The position numbers were made by a program, and so were the translations under genes. From positions 704,566 to 768,565 of the forward strand of contig JAFAFE010000005.1 of the NCBI GenBank assembly GCA_023423655.1: a stretch of 64,000 nt of DNA, read 5' to 3'. Source of the DNA: Pseudomonadota bacterium. Lineage in GTDB: Bacteria > Pseudomonadota > Alphaproteobacteria > Sphingomonadales > Sphingomonadaceae. Positions 50,007 through 58,258 of this stretch are shown piece by piece. The stretch's first letter is position 1; each line of letters begins with the position of its first letter. The notes under the pieces were generated by a model that was not told where the DNA came from, did not search any database, and worked only from the letters and a program-made list of their open reading frames with translations.

Positions 50007-50972
50007 ATGATGCCCGGAGATCTGGCGATTGTGTTGAGTGGCGGCGGCGCGAAGGGGGCGTTCCAGGTGGGCGTCCTCGACGAGCTTATTACCAAACGCA
50101 AAGTGAAACCCAAAATTGTCGTCGGCACCTCGACCGGTGCGATACAGGCGCTCGGTGTTGCCCAAAATGACGTGCCGGGGCTGGTCGCACAATGGATGGG
50201 GCTTAAGGGCAATAGCGACATTTATACCAAACGGCCCTTGGGCGTGGGCGGGGCGTTGCTCGGCGAAAAGGCGATTTATAATGCCGGTCCGCTTAAGAAA
50301 ATGATCAAGGCTTTTGCCGATGACGACAAGGTCAAACGCTCGAAAATCGAGTTGCGGCTGGGGGTCGTCAATCTGGGAAGCGGGCTGTTCCGCACCATCG
50401 ACCAGAAAGTGCCGGGCCTCCATAATTGGGTTTATGCAAGCTGTGCGATGCCGCTCTTTTTCGATCCGCTGCTGACGCGCGCGAGCGATGGCACCGAAGA
50501 ACAATGGGTCGATGGCGGGGTGCGCGATGTGACTCCGCTTGGCACCGCGCTCGATTTCAATCCGCGCGGCGTCATCGTCATCCGCGCTTCGCCCAAGGCC
50601 GAAGTGGGCGCGGAGCGCACCTATGGCAATCTGGTCGATATTGCGTTGCGCGCGGTCGCGATCCAGCAATCCGAAGTGTCGATGAACGACCTTGCCAATG
50701 CGACGATGATCAACGACCTCATCGCCGCGCGCGAGGTGCAGTTCCGGCTGTTGGAAGCCCAAGGCATTACCGGTTCCGCCGCCCATGCGCTGCTCCAGCC
50801 GTGGGATTTGCAGCTTGCCAAATATCGCTTCGCGCCCATCCGCATTATCGAACCCGCGCGCGAATATTGCGACACGCTGGAATTTAACCCCGCCAAAATC
50901 CGCACCGCAATGGAAGCCGGGCGGCAGGCGGTGGCCGACAATTGGGCCGCGTTACAGCCATTGTTGAGTTGA
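50007..50972 (+). CDS. Patatin-like phospholipase
   Basis: 321 residues. Patatin catalytic dyad: oxyanion loop LAIVLSGGGAKGAFQVGVLD, nucleophile Ser in VVGTSTGAIQALGV, and catalytic Asp in WVDGGVRDVTPLG. Acts as an acyl hydrolase on phospholipids or other lipids. No signal peptide, so cytosolic or injected. Start at ATG 50007 with AAAGGAG seven bases upstream. Confidence 0.93.
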   Translation: MMPGDLAIVLSGGGAKGAFQVGVLDELITKRKVKPKIVVGTSTGAIQALGVAQNDVPGLVAQWMGLKGNSDIYTKRPLGVGGALLGEKAIYNAGPLKKMIKAFADDDKVKRSKIELRLGVVNLGSGLFRTIDQKVPGLHNWVYASCAMPLFFDPLLTRASDGTEEQWVDGGVRDVTPLGTALDFNPRGVIVIRASPKAEVGAERTYGNLVDIALRAVAIQQSEVSMNDLANATMINDLIAAREVQFRLLEAQGITGSAAHALLQPWDLQLAKYRFAPIRIIEPAREYCDTLEFNPAKIRTAMEAGRQAVADNWAALQPLLS

Positions 50973-51000
50973 GGGGCGGGCGGCAAATCATACCCCCTTT

Positions 51001-51084
51001 CGTCATTGCGAGCGAAGCAAAGCAACCCAGAGTCGCGCTGCGCCAACACTGGATTGCTTCGTCGCTTCGCTCCTCGCAATGACG
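51001..51084. repeat. CGTCATTGCGAG-type inverted repeat (copy 2)
   Basis: Ends CGTCATTGCGAG and CTCGCAATGACG with CCCAGAGTCGCGCTGCGCC between. Same family as 32228-32317 and 62890-62979; interior and length vary while the ends are kept. Confidence 0.9.
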
Positions 51085-51207
51085 ATAAAGGCTTGGATGA
51101 AAGGCCTGCCTGCACATTATCTGCATCACATCGCCTTTAAATTTCGGCAAGGCGCGCCGTAGCGCCTGCTTGGCCGCGCCCTACTCCCCGTCTCCGGTTC
51201 AACGGAA

Positions 51208-52992
51208 ATGGGAGTGTTTATGGTCGGGCGTTCGGGGCGCAATAATCTGGCGGCGCGGGGCGGGTTGCTGGTCAAGCTGATCGCGGCTTTGGCCGTCATC
51301 ATCGCGGGCGATTTGATATTTTGGCGCTACACCCAATTGGGGAGCGGCTTCGGTTTATTTGCCGCCGTCTTGCTCGGTGCAATCGTTGCGGCACGGGCCG
51401 GCCTTATCACCAACAGGATGGCTTGGGGGGCCGCAGCCATAGCGGCGCTCACCGCGCTAGCGTTGATATTCGACCCCGGCCCGCTTGCGGCGCTCTTATT
51501 CCTTGTCGCCGCTGGCGTCATGACGCTGGCCCCGCTTGCGGCCAAAGGCGGCGATGGCTGGCAATGGTTCCAGCGGCTTGGCTATCATGGCGTGCGCGCG
51601 CTCTTTGCGCCTTTCCTCGACCTTGCGCTGTGGCTGAAGCTGCGCGGCAAGCAGCGGCGGATGGGCAAAAGCGGACGCTTCACGCGCCACCTTCCGGCGC
51701 TGGTCCTGCCGCTCATCGGCAGCATCGCTTTTGTGACCTTGTTTGCTGCCGCCAATCCGGTCCTCGAAAGCTGGCTGATGCGCCTGCATCTACCGGTGTG
51801 GCGCGACGAAACAATCGCGCGCATATTCATCTGGGCGTTGCTATTCTGGCTGTCGTGGAGCCTGTTGCGGCCTGCGCTCCCAAGGCGTGTGGCGGGGACG
51901 GCCGAAGGCCGCGGCGATGTCGCTATTCCGGGGGTCACGCCGCAATCGCTGCGCCTCTCGCTCATCGCGTTCAACCTGTTATTCCTGATGCAGAACGGCA
52001 TGGACCTTGTCTATCTGTCGGGTCTGGCCCCGCTCCCCGACGGCATGACGCTTGCCGAATATGCACATCGCGGCGCCTATCCGCTGATCGTTACTGCGCT
52101 GCTCGCGGGGCTGTTCACGCTCATTACCTTGCGGCCCGGATCGACAAGCGCGCGCGATCCGCTCATCCGCCGCCTGCTGGTCCTGTGGATTGCGCAAAAT
52201 ATCCTGCTGGTCGGCTCGTCAATCGAGCGCACTTTGGATTATATCAGCGTCTATTCGCTGACCCAGTGGCGCATCGCCGCGCTGGTGTGGATGGCACTGG
52301 TGGCGGTCGGCCTCGCGCTCATCTGCTGGCGGATGCTGCGCGACAAAAATGCAAGCTGGCTCATCAATGCCAATCTGCTGGCCGCAGGCATAGTGCTGCT
52401 CGGCTATTGCTTCGTCGATACCGGCGCGATGGCGGCGCAGTGGAATGTGCGCCATGCCAAGGAAGTCGGCGGCAAAGGTGCGGCGCTCGACCTTTGCTAT
52501 CTCAACCGCCTCGGTGCGTCGGCCCTGCTCCCGCTGGTCGAGTTGGAGGAACGCAAAGGACTAAGCCCCGACTTTCGTGCCCGTGTCACCATTGTCCGCC
52601 GCATTGTCCAGTCGGATACCAAGCGCGATCAGACCGAAAATTTCTGGACCTGGCGCAATGCGGCCCGGCTGGCCAAGACCGAAGCGGTGCGCCGCAAGGT
52701 CACCATCCACGACCAGTCGAGCGGTTATCAATGCGACGGCAACCCGATCCCGCCTGTCCATATCACCGGTTCGGCGGCCCCCATCGAAGGACCGCCGGAT
52801 GCAAATAACGCACCCCAAAACATCCTCCCCCAACAGCGGGAGGCGGCAGGGGAGAAAAGCAAACCGCCCTCGCCCCCGCCGGGTCCGGTTCCCTCGCCCC
52901 AGCCGGGACCGGTTCCCCCGCCCGCTAAGGCCCGCGAACACACCACCCAATCCCACCAACCCGCAAAGGAGCCCCTTCATGTTTCACGCTAA
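51208..52992 (+). CDS. DUF4173 multi-pass membrane protein
   Basis: 594 residues (ATG 51220 is an alternative start). About twelve hydrophobic segments run from residue 20 to 410. The DUF4173 region is recognised by ANPVLESWLMRLHLPVW, GLAPLPDGMTLAEYAHRGAYPLIVTALLAGLF, SSIERTLDYISVYSLTQWRIAALVWM and AAQWNVRHAKEVGGKGAALDLCYLNRLGASALLPL. A soluble tail of about 120 residues ends in a Pro-rich stretch. Function unknown. Its stop overlaps the response regulator, which begins 14 bases before it, so the membrane protein and the two-component system are made together. Confidence 0.88.
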   Translation: MGVFMVGRSGRNNLAARGGLLVKLIAALAVIIAGDLIFWRYTQLGSGFGLFAAVLLGAIVAARAGLITNRMAWGAAAIAALTALALIFDPGPLAALLFLVAAGVMTLAPLAAKGGDGWQWFQRLGYHGVRALFAPFLDLALWLKLRGKQRRMGKSGRFTRHLPALVLPLIGSIAFVTLFAAANPVLESWLMRLHLPVWRDETIARIFIWALLFWLSWSLLRPALPRRVAGTAEGRGDVAIPGVTPQSLRLSLIAFNLLFLMQNGMDLVYLSGLAPLPDGMTLAEYAHRGAYPLIVTALLAGLFTLITLRPGSTSARDPLIRRLLVLWIAQNILLVGSSIERTLDYISVYSLTQWRIAALVWMALVAVGLALICWRMLRDKNASWLINANLLAAGIVLLGYCFVDTGAMAAQWNVRHAKEVGGKGAALDLCYLNRLGASALLPLVELEERKGLSPDFRARVTIVRRIVQSDTKRDQTENFWTWRNAARLAKTEAVRRKVTIHDQSSGYQCDGNPIPPVHITGSAAPIEGPPDANNAPQNILPQQREAAGEKSKPPSPPPGPVPSPQPGPVPPPAKAREHTTQSHQPAKEPLHVSR

Positions 52993-53755
52993 AATCACGC
53001 CCGCCGCTCTCCCGCAAATTGACAGCCGCGCCCTAAACATGGTGATGTGTCCTATGCCGCGCACCATATTGATCGTCGATGATGACCCGCATATCCGCCA
53101 GCTCCTGACCTTCGCCTTTACCAAGGCGGGGCTGGATACGCTGGAGGCGGGCGATGGCGAGGAGGCGTTGGCAATGGCGCAGCGCCACGCCCCCGACCTG
53201 CTCGTCCTCGACATTAATATGCCGCGCATGGACGGGCTCGACCTGTGCAAGCGGCTGCGTCAGGACAGCGAGGTGCCGATCCTGTTCCTATCCTCGCGCG
53301 ATGACGAAATTGACCGCATTTTAGGCATCGAACTGGGCGGCGATGATTATGTGGTGAAGCCCTTTTCCCCGCGCGAGGTGGTCGCGCGCAGCATGGCAAT
53401 CCTGCGCCGCACCGCCGCCAAGCCGCCTATGGTCGAAACGGCGGCCTTGTTAAAGCATGGCGCGCTCACGCTCGACCCTGAAGGCTGGACCGCGATTTGG
53501 CGCGGGGCAGAGGTGAGCCTCACCGCGACCGAATTCACCATATTGCGCACGCTCGTGTCGATGCCGTCCAAAATATTCAGCCGCGACAATATTATCGACC
53601 GGCTGCACGGCCCCGGCTTTGCGATCACCGACCGCACGATTGACAGCCATGTGCGCAATTTGCGCGGCAAGTTCATCGCGGTGGGCTGCGCGGACCTCAT
53701 CGAAACCAAGCCCGGTGTCGGTTACCGGCTCGGGTCTTGCAGCGGAGACGCATGA
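52979..53755 (+). CDS. OmpR-family response regulator
   Basis: 258 residues. Receiver domain: RTILIVDDDPHIRQLL, phosphorylated Asp in DLLVLDINMPRMDGLDLC, switch Ser in ILFLSSRDDEID and Lys in DYVVKPFSPREVVAR. C-terminal winged helix: LTATEFTILRTLVSMPSKIFSRDNIIDRLHG and RTIDSHVRNLRGKF. ATG 52979 is preferred over the ATGs at 53039 and 53054 because AAAGGAG lies eight bases upstream and the frame is open, though it adds a 25-residue leader (MFHAKITPAALPQ). It is coupled to the kinase gene by ATGA. Confidence 0.94.
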   Translation: MFHAKITPAALPQIDSRALNMVMCPMPRTILIVDDDPHIRQLLTFAFTKAGLDTLEAGDGEEALAMAQRHAPDLLVLDINMPRMDGLDLCKRLRQDSEVPILFLSSRDDEIDRILGIELGGDDYVVKPFSPREVVARSMAILRRTAAKPPMVETAALLKHGALTLDPEGWTAIWRGAEVSLTATEFTILRTLVSMPSKIFSRDNIIDRLHGPGFAITDRTIDSHVRNLRGKFIAVGCADLIETKPGVGYRLGSCSGDA

Positions 53756-54792
53756 GCGCGGCTGCACCGCCCGGCTTGCTCAAAGCCTTCATCATCCGCC
53801 ATTGGCCGGAGTTAAGGCTGCGCACCTTATTGTTCGGGGCATTATTGTTGGCAGCCGCCTTGCCCATGCTCGGCGCACTGCTCGTCCTGCGCCCGCCGCC
53901 GGTGCTGCTCGATTCCTTATGGGAAGAACGGCACGGGCTGGCGCTCGCGGCGGTGGTCGTGCTCGCGCTTCTCATGCTGCTCGCGGCGACCTTGGCGCGC
54001 ACCATCGTCGGCCCTATCGAGCGCCTCTCCGAAGCGAGCCGCATCCTCGCGGCTGGCCAAGGAAAAATCCCCGATAACCCCTCGCTCAAAGTCACCGAGA
54101 TCGAGCAGCTTTATGCCGATTTCCGCACGATGGAGGCCGCCATTGCGCGGCGTTCGCGTTACTTGCGCGACTTTGCCGCCTCGGTCAGCCATGAATTCAA
54201 AACCCCGCTCGCCGGGATTAGCGGCGCGATTGAACTCATCGAAGATCATGGCGGCGAGATGACCGACGCCGAACGCCGCACCTTTCTCGGCAATATGCAG
54301 GCCGATAGCGAACGCCTCTCGCGCCTCGTCAAACGGATGATGGATTTGGCCAAAGCCGATATGCAGCCGGGGGATGATACGGCCATCGCCGACCCGCTTC
54401 ATGCCGTTTACGCGATAGCGGAACAATATGAACGCGACGGTTTTTCCTTCACTTATAATCTCCCGCGCGACGGGATGCGGATGCGGATCGGCCAGGATGC
54501 CGTCGAGGCGATCATCACCACGCTCATCGAAAATGCCCAACAGGCGGGCGCGACCAATCTGCACATTGCCGTATCCAATCGCGGCCTTACCTTCACCGAC
54601 AATGGCCCCGGCATCGCGCCCGCCGACCGCGAACGCATTTTCGAACCCTTCTTTACCAGCAAACGCACCGACGGCGGCACCGGCCTAGGCCTCGCCATCG
54701 CCCGCTCCTTGGCCGAAGCCTATGGCGGGCGGCTGGAGTTGGAGGAGAGCGACAGCAGCGGGACGCGCTTCAAACTGGCGCCTAGAGCCTGA
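53752..54792 (+). CDS. Membrane sensor histidine kinase
   Basis: 346 residues. Two membrane helices, LRTLLFGALLLAAALPMLGALL and LALAAVVVLALLMLLAATL, enclose only a very short periplasmic loop (about 20 residues), so sensing is probably within the membrane or through a partner. HAMP: ARTIVGPIERLSEASRILAAGQ. H-box SVSHEFKTPLAGISGAIELI, N-box TTLIENAQQAGATN, G1 FTDNGPGIAPADR and G2 GGTGLGLAIARSLAEAYGG are all present. DUF4173 is a natural candidate for the sensing partner. Confidence 0.95.
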   Translation: MSAAAPPGLLKAFIIRHWPELRLRTLLFGALLLAAALPMLGALLVLRPPPVLLDSLWEERHGLALAAVVVLALLMLLAATLARTIVGPIERLSEASRILAAGQGKIPDNPSLKVTEIEQLYADFRTMEAAIARRSRYLRDFAASVSHEFKTPLAGISGAIELIEDHGGEMTDAERRTFLGNMQADSERLSRLVKRMMDLAKADMQPGDDTAIADPLHAVYAIAEQYERDGFSFTYNLPRDGMRMRIGQDAVEAIITTLIENAQQAGATNLHIAVSNRGLTFTDNGPGIAPADRERIFEPFFTSKRTDGGTGLGLAIARSLAEAYGGRLELEESDSSGTRFKLAPRA

Positions 54793-54928
54793 AACCGCCC
54801 CATCCGCTCTTTACACACATGTCAGTAGTGTGCCACGGTAGCGGGGCGTGCGGAATCGACAAGTGCGATGCCGGACGGCAATATGACCCGCGCAACCCCT
54901 TGCCAGCCGACTCGAAAAGGATGTTCCC

Positions 54929-56365
54929 ATGACCGACTTCACCGCCGACACCAGCAAATTCTATATTGATGGCGCATGGGTGGAGCCTTCGGGGCAGGCG
55001 ACGCGCGATGTCATCAACCCGGCGACGATGGAAAGCGTTGCCAAGGTGGCGCTCGGCAACGAAGCCGATGCCGACCGCGCGATTGCGGCGGCGAAAGCAG
55101 CCTTTCCGGCTTGGTCCGAAACCAGCCGCGAAGAACGGCTGGGCTATTTGAAAGCCATTCTCGCCGCGCTGATCGAGCGCAATGACGAGCTTGCCGCCGC
55201 GATTCAAGCGGAGATGGGCGCGCCGACGTCCGTGGCGCAAAAACAGCAAGCGCCGTCCGCCATCGGCCATTTTATGGAAACCATCCGCGTTCTGGAAGAA
55301 TTCGACTTTGAAGAAGCGATGGGGACGACGCTTGTGCGCAAGGAGCCGATTGGCGTTGCGGTCCTCATCACGCCGTGGAATTGGCCATTGAACCAGATTG
55401 CCTGCAAGGTCGCGCCCGCGCTCGCGGCGGGTTGCACGATGGTGTTAAAGCCGTCCGAACTTGCGCCACTCGATGCCGCCATTTTCGCCGACATCGTTGA
55501 TAAAGCGGGCCTCCCCAAAGGCGTGTTCAACCTTGTCCACGGCGAAGGCCCGGCCATCGGCAATGCGCTCACCGGCCATAAGGATGCCGATATGGTGAGC
55601 TTTACCGGATCGACCCGCGCAGGCATTGCGATTTCAGCCAATGCCGCCAATACGATCAAGCGCGTCGCGCTCGAACTGGGCGGCAAATCCGCCAATATCC
55701 TGCTCGACGATGCCGATTTCGAAAAGGCGGTGACCAACAGCGTCTTTACGATGATGAATAATTCGGGCCAAAGCTGTAACGCGCCCTCGCGCATGATGGT
55801 GCCGGAAAGCCGCTATGAAACGGTCAAGGCGATTGCGGCGGCGGTTGCGGAAAAAGTGTCGGTCGGCCAGCCTCAGGATGATGCCCGCATCGGCCCCATC
55901 GCCAATGAAAACCAGTATAAGCGCGTCGTCAGCCTCATCGACGGCGCGAAGGCCGAAGGGGCGGAACTCATCATCGGCGGCTCGGACAAGCCTGCCGGTC
56001 TGGAACAGGGGCTGTTCGTCCAGCCCACCATTTTCGGCAAAGTCACCCCCGACATGACCATCGCGCGCGAAGAAGTGTTCGGGCCGGTCTTGTCGATTAT
56101 GACCTATAAGGATGTCGATGAAGCCATCGAAATCGCCAATTCCAGCGAATATGGCCTGTCGGGCTATGTCTGGTCGGGCGATGCCGACAAGGCGCGCAAG
56201 GTCGCCAGTCGCCTGCGCACCGGCATGGTCCATATCAATGGCGCGCCGCTCGATAATAAAGCACCGTTTGGCGGTTATAAAATGTCGGGCAATGGCCGCG
56301 AATGGGGCATTTACGGGCTGGAAGAATTTTTAGAAACCAAATCGGTGTTCGGCGGCGCGGCGTAA
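54929..56365 (+). CDS. Aldehyde dehydrogenase family protein
   Basis: 478 residues, NAD(P)+-dependent. Catalytic Cys in MMNNSGQSCNAPSRMMVPESR (Cys about residue 283), general base Glu in RVALELGGKSANILLDDAD, and the NAD fold in GVAVLITPWNWPLNQIACKVAPALAAGCTMVLKPSE with GSTRAGIAISANAAN. The C-terminal EEVFGPVLSIMTYKDVDEAIEIANSSEYGLSGYVW is standard. Substrate is unknown. Single gene; AAGGATG precedes its start. Confidence 0.95.
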   Translation: MTDFTADTSKFYIDGAWVEPSGQATRDVINPATMESVAKVALGNEADADRAIAAAKAAFPAWSETSREERLGYLKAILAALIERNDELAAAIQAEMGAPTSVAQKQQAPSAIGHFMETIRVLEEFDFEEAMGTTLVRKEPIGVAVLITPWNWPLNQIACKVAPALAAGCTMVLKPSELAPLDAAIFADIVDKAGLPKGVFNLVHGEGPAIGNALTGHKDADMVSFTGSTRAGIAISANAANTIKRVALELGGKSANILLDDADFEKAVTNSVFTMMNNSGQSCNAPSRMMVPESRYETVKAIAAAVAEKVSVGQPQDDARIGPIANENQYKRVVSLIDGAKAEGAELIIGGSDKPAGLEQGLFVQPTIFGKVTPDMTIAREEVFGPVLSIMTYKDVDEAIEIANSSEYGLSGYVWSGDADKARKVASRLRTGMVHINGAPLDNKAPFGGYKMSGNGREWGIYGLEEFLETKSVFGGAA

Positions 56366-56557
56366 AAGTAGCGCCGGGCGGATATAAATCGGGCGGGTAA
56401 GAGCCGGGCGCACCCGCCACCGCATTTTTCGCTTTCCTATCAAGGCGAAGGCGCGCAACCCTCTGTTTTGCGGGCCATGCGCCATCGGGGTGCATGAAGG
56501 CTGGCTATGCGGTGGCATGGCCGCGCCCTGATGCCCGCCAGCAGGAAAGATGCGCTT

Positions 56558-57301
56558 ATGCCCGGCCCCGCGCCACTCGATACGCTGATCCCCGCATGGC
56601 TCGCGGCCCGCTCGGTTGCGCGCGGGCTGCCCTTACCGGTTGCCGATCGCGGCGGGTATCGCGTCGATAGCGGGCTCGACACGGAAATCCGCCGTTGGGT
56701 TTTCCCCTATGTTTGTGACGGGCTGAAAGAATTGGGACGCGAAATCAACGCGCCCTTCCTGCCGTTAAAATTATGCGGCGACGGGGCGGCCTTGATGGCG
56801 TGCCTTCCCGACCGCTGGCAGTTGGAGCCGCCGACATGGTTTATGCGCGGCGGCGGCGTCATGACCGCACCCGCTTTGCCATCGGGCTATCGGGCCGAAA
56901 CCATGCGCCAAGGCGCGACGGTCTATGTGCAGATTAACACGACAAGCGGGGATGTGGCGGCGAGCGGTTATGCGGCCTATTATGGGGCCACAAATCAGGG
57001 GGCCAAAAATCAGGGGCCTGTCTTTGTCTATGATCGCATCATCACCGCGCCCGCGCACCAGCGCAAAGGTTTGGGACGTGTGGTGATGGCGCGGCTACAG
57101 GCGGAAAAACCGGAGGCAGGCTGGACCGAATTGCTGGTCGCCACCAGCGAAGGCCGCGCGCTATATGAAAGGCTCGGTTGGACGCTGCTGTCGCCCTATT
57201 CCACCGCCTTGATTCCGGCGGAAACGGTTGCGGAGAGGGAGGCAGGAACAGAGGCGGGCGCGCGCATCTGCCCCCCGCACAATAAGCGCGATAGCGTGTG
57301 A
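56558..57301 (+). CDS. GNAT-family N-acetyltransferase
   Basis: 247 residues from ATG 56558, chosen because AGGAAAG stands about 10 bases upstream; ATG 56531 is an alternative. The C-terminal half is a GNAT fold with the acetyl-CoA loop IITAPAHQRKGLGRVVMARLQ and ELLVATSEGRALYERLGWTLL. The N-terminal 100 residues have no match that I recognise (RRWVFPYVCDGLKELGREIN). Substrate unknown. It is convergent with the CDP-alcohol transferase gene. Confidence 0.87.
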   Translation: MPGPAPLDTLIPAWLAARSVARGLPLPVADRGGYRVDSGLDTEIRRWVFPYVCDGLKELGREINAPFLPLKLCGDGAALMACLPDRWQLEPPTWFMRGGGVMTAPALPSGYRAETMRQGATVYVQINTTSGDVAASGYAAYYGATNQGAKNQGPVFVYDRIITAPAHQRKGLGRVVMARLQAEKPEAGWTELLVATSEGRALYERLGWTLLSPYSTALIPAETVAEREAGTEAGARICPPHNKRDSV

Positions 57302-57368
57302 ACTATGTGAACTTGTAAAATCGGGTACACGGAGGCGCCCGACCGGAAATGCAATTATCTTATTGTTT

Positions 57369-58049
57369 TTATTGATATTTCTTGCGCAACCGCAACGCCA
57401 CTGTCCAGGTGCTGCGCACATATAGGCCGATCAGGATGAGGCCGATGGTGAAGGCGAACGCATCGAAGATGGTGAAATTGCGGATGCCGACCGGCACCGG
57501 TCCCAGCGCCCACATCGCGATGGTGAGCGCAATCAGCATGAGGCGCAATTCGGTCGGTCCCGCGCCCGCATGGGCCAGTTGGAACTCGCCCATCACCTTG
57601 GCCGAAATGAAGGTGTGGATCGCAAGGAGGAGATAACCGAGCAGCGGAATCGTCGCGATTTCAAACTCCATATAGGGCGTAAAACCAAGCCCGCCGACAA
57701 TGCAGATAATCGCCAGCGCATCGACACTATGGTCGATAAAATAGCCATAATCGGGGCGCTCTATCTTGCGGAAACGCGCCAGACTGCCGTCGAGCGAATC
57801 CCCGAACCAGTTGATAAAATAGGCCGCGACCGACAGCCACAACCAGTTGCGGTCCCATGCCGACAGGACATAGCCCGCGCCGATCAGCACCGCGCCCAGA
57901 AAGCCGAGCGCAGTCATCTTGTCCGGCGTCGCCCAGCGCGGCAACCGCGCGCACAGCCAATTGAGGATGCGCCGCTCGCTGCGGGCCAGCACATTGCCTT
58001 GCAACCGCTCAACCGGCGTCATCTGGGAGGTAATTTTATCCTGATACAT
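57369..58049 (-). CDS. CDP-alcohol phosphatidyltransferase family protein
   Basis: 226 residues. The CDP-alcohol motif D-x2-D-G-x2-A-R-x8-G-x3-D-x3-D is complete in GDSLDGSLARFRKIERPDYG and YFIDHSVDAL. Six or so membrane helices surround it. Such enzymes make phospholipid headgroups (or inositol and archaetidyl variants); which headgroup is unclear. ATG 58049 starts MYQDKITSQMTPVERLQGN; the frame upstream is not conserved-looking. Confidence 0.9.
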   Translation of the reverse strand: MYQDKITSQMTPVERLQGNVLARSERRILNWLCARLPRWATPDKMTALGFLGAVLIGAGYVLSAWDRNWLWLSVAAYFINWFGDSLDGSLARFRKIERPDYGYFIDHSVDALAIICIVGGLGFTPYMEFEIATIPLLGYLLLAIHTFISAKVMGEFQLAHAGAGPTELRLMLIALTIAMWALGPVPVGIRNFTIFDAFAFTIGLILIGLYVRSTWTVALRLRKKYQ

Positions 58050-58258
58050 AATGGGTAATCCGAACTTCAATGCGGCAAGCGCGCCAATAAGGCGCCGCGC
58101 GCCGGAAACGCACCGCCTTGCGCCTCCCGCCGCCCAAGGGCAAGAGCGCATGACATTTTTGTTGCAATAGCGCGTCCAAACGGGGGCAGCGCACGATAGC
58201 GCGAGCGGCGCTTTGCCAGCTTTTACGGACAATATGTCCGGGGTCGGGGCCTATGACC

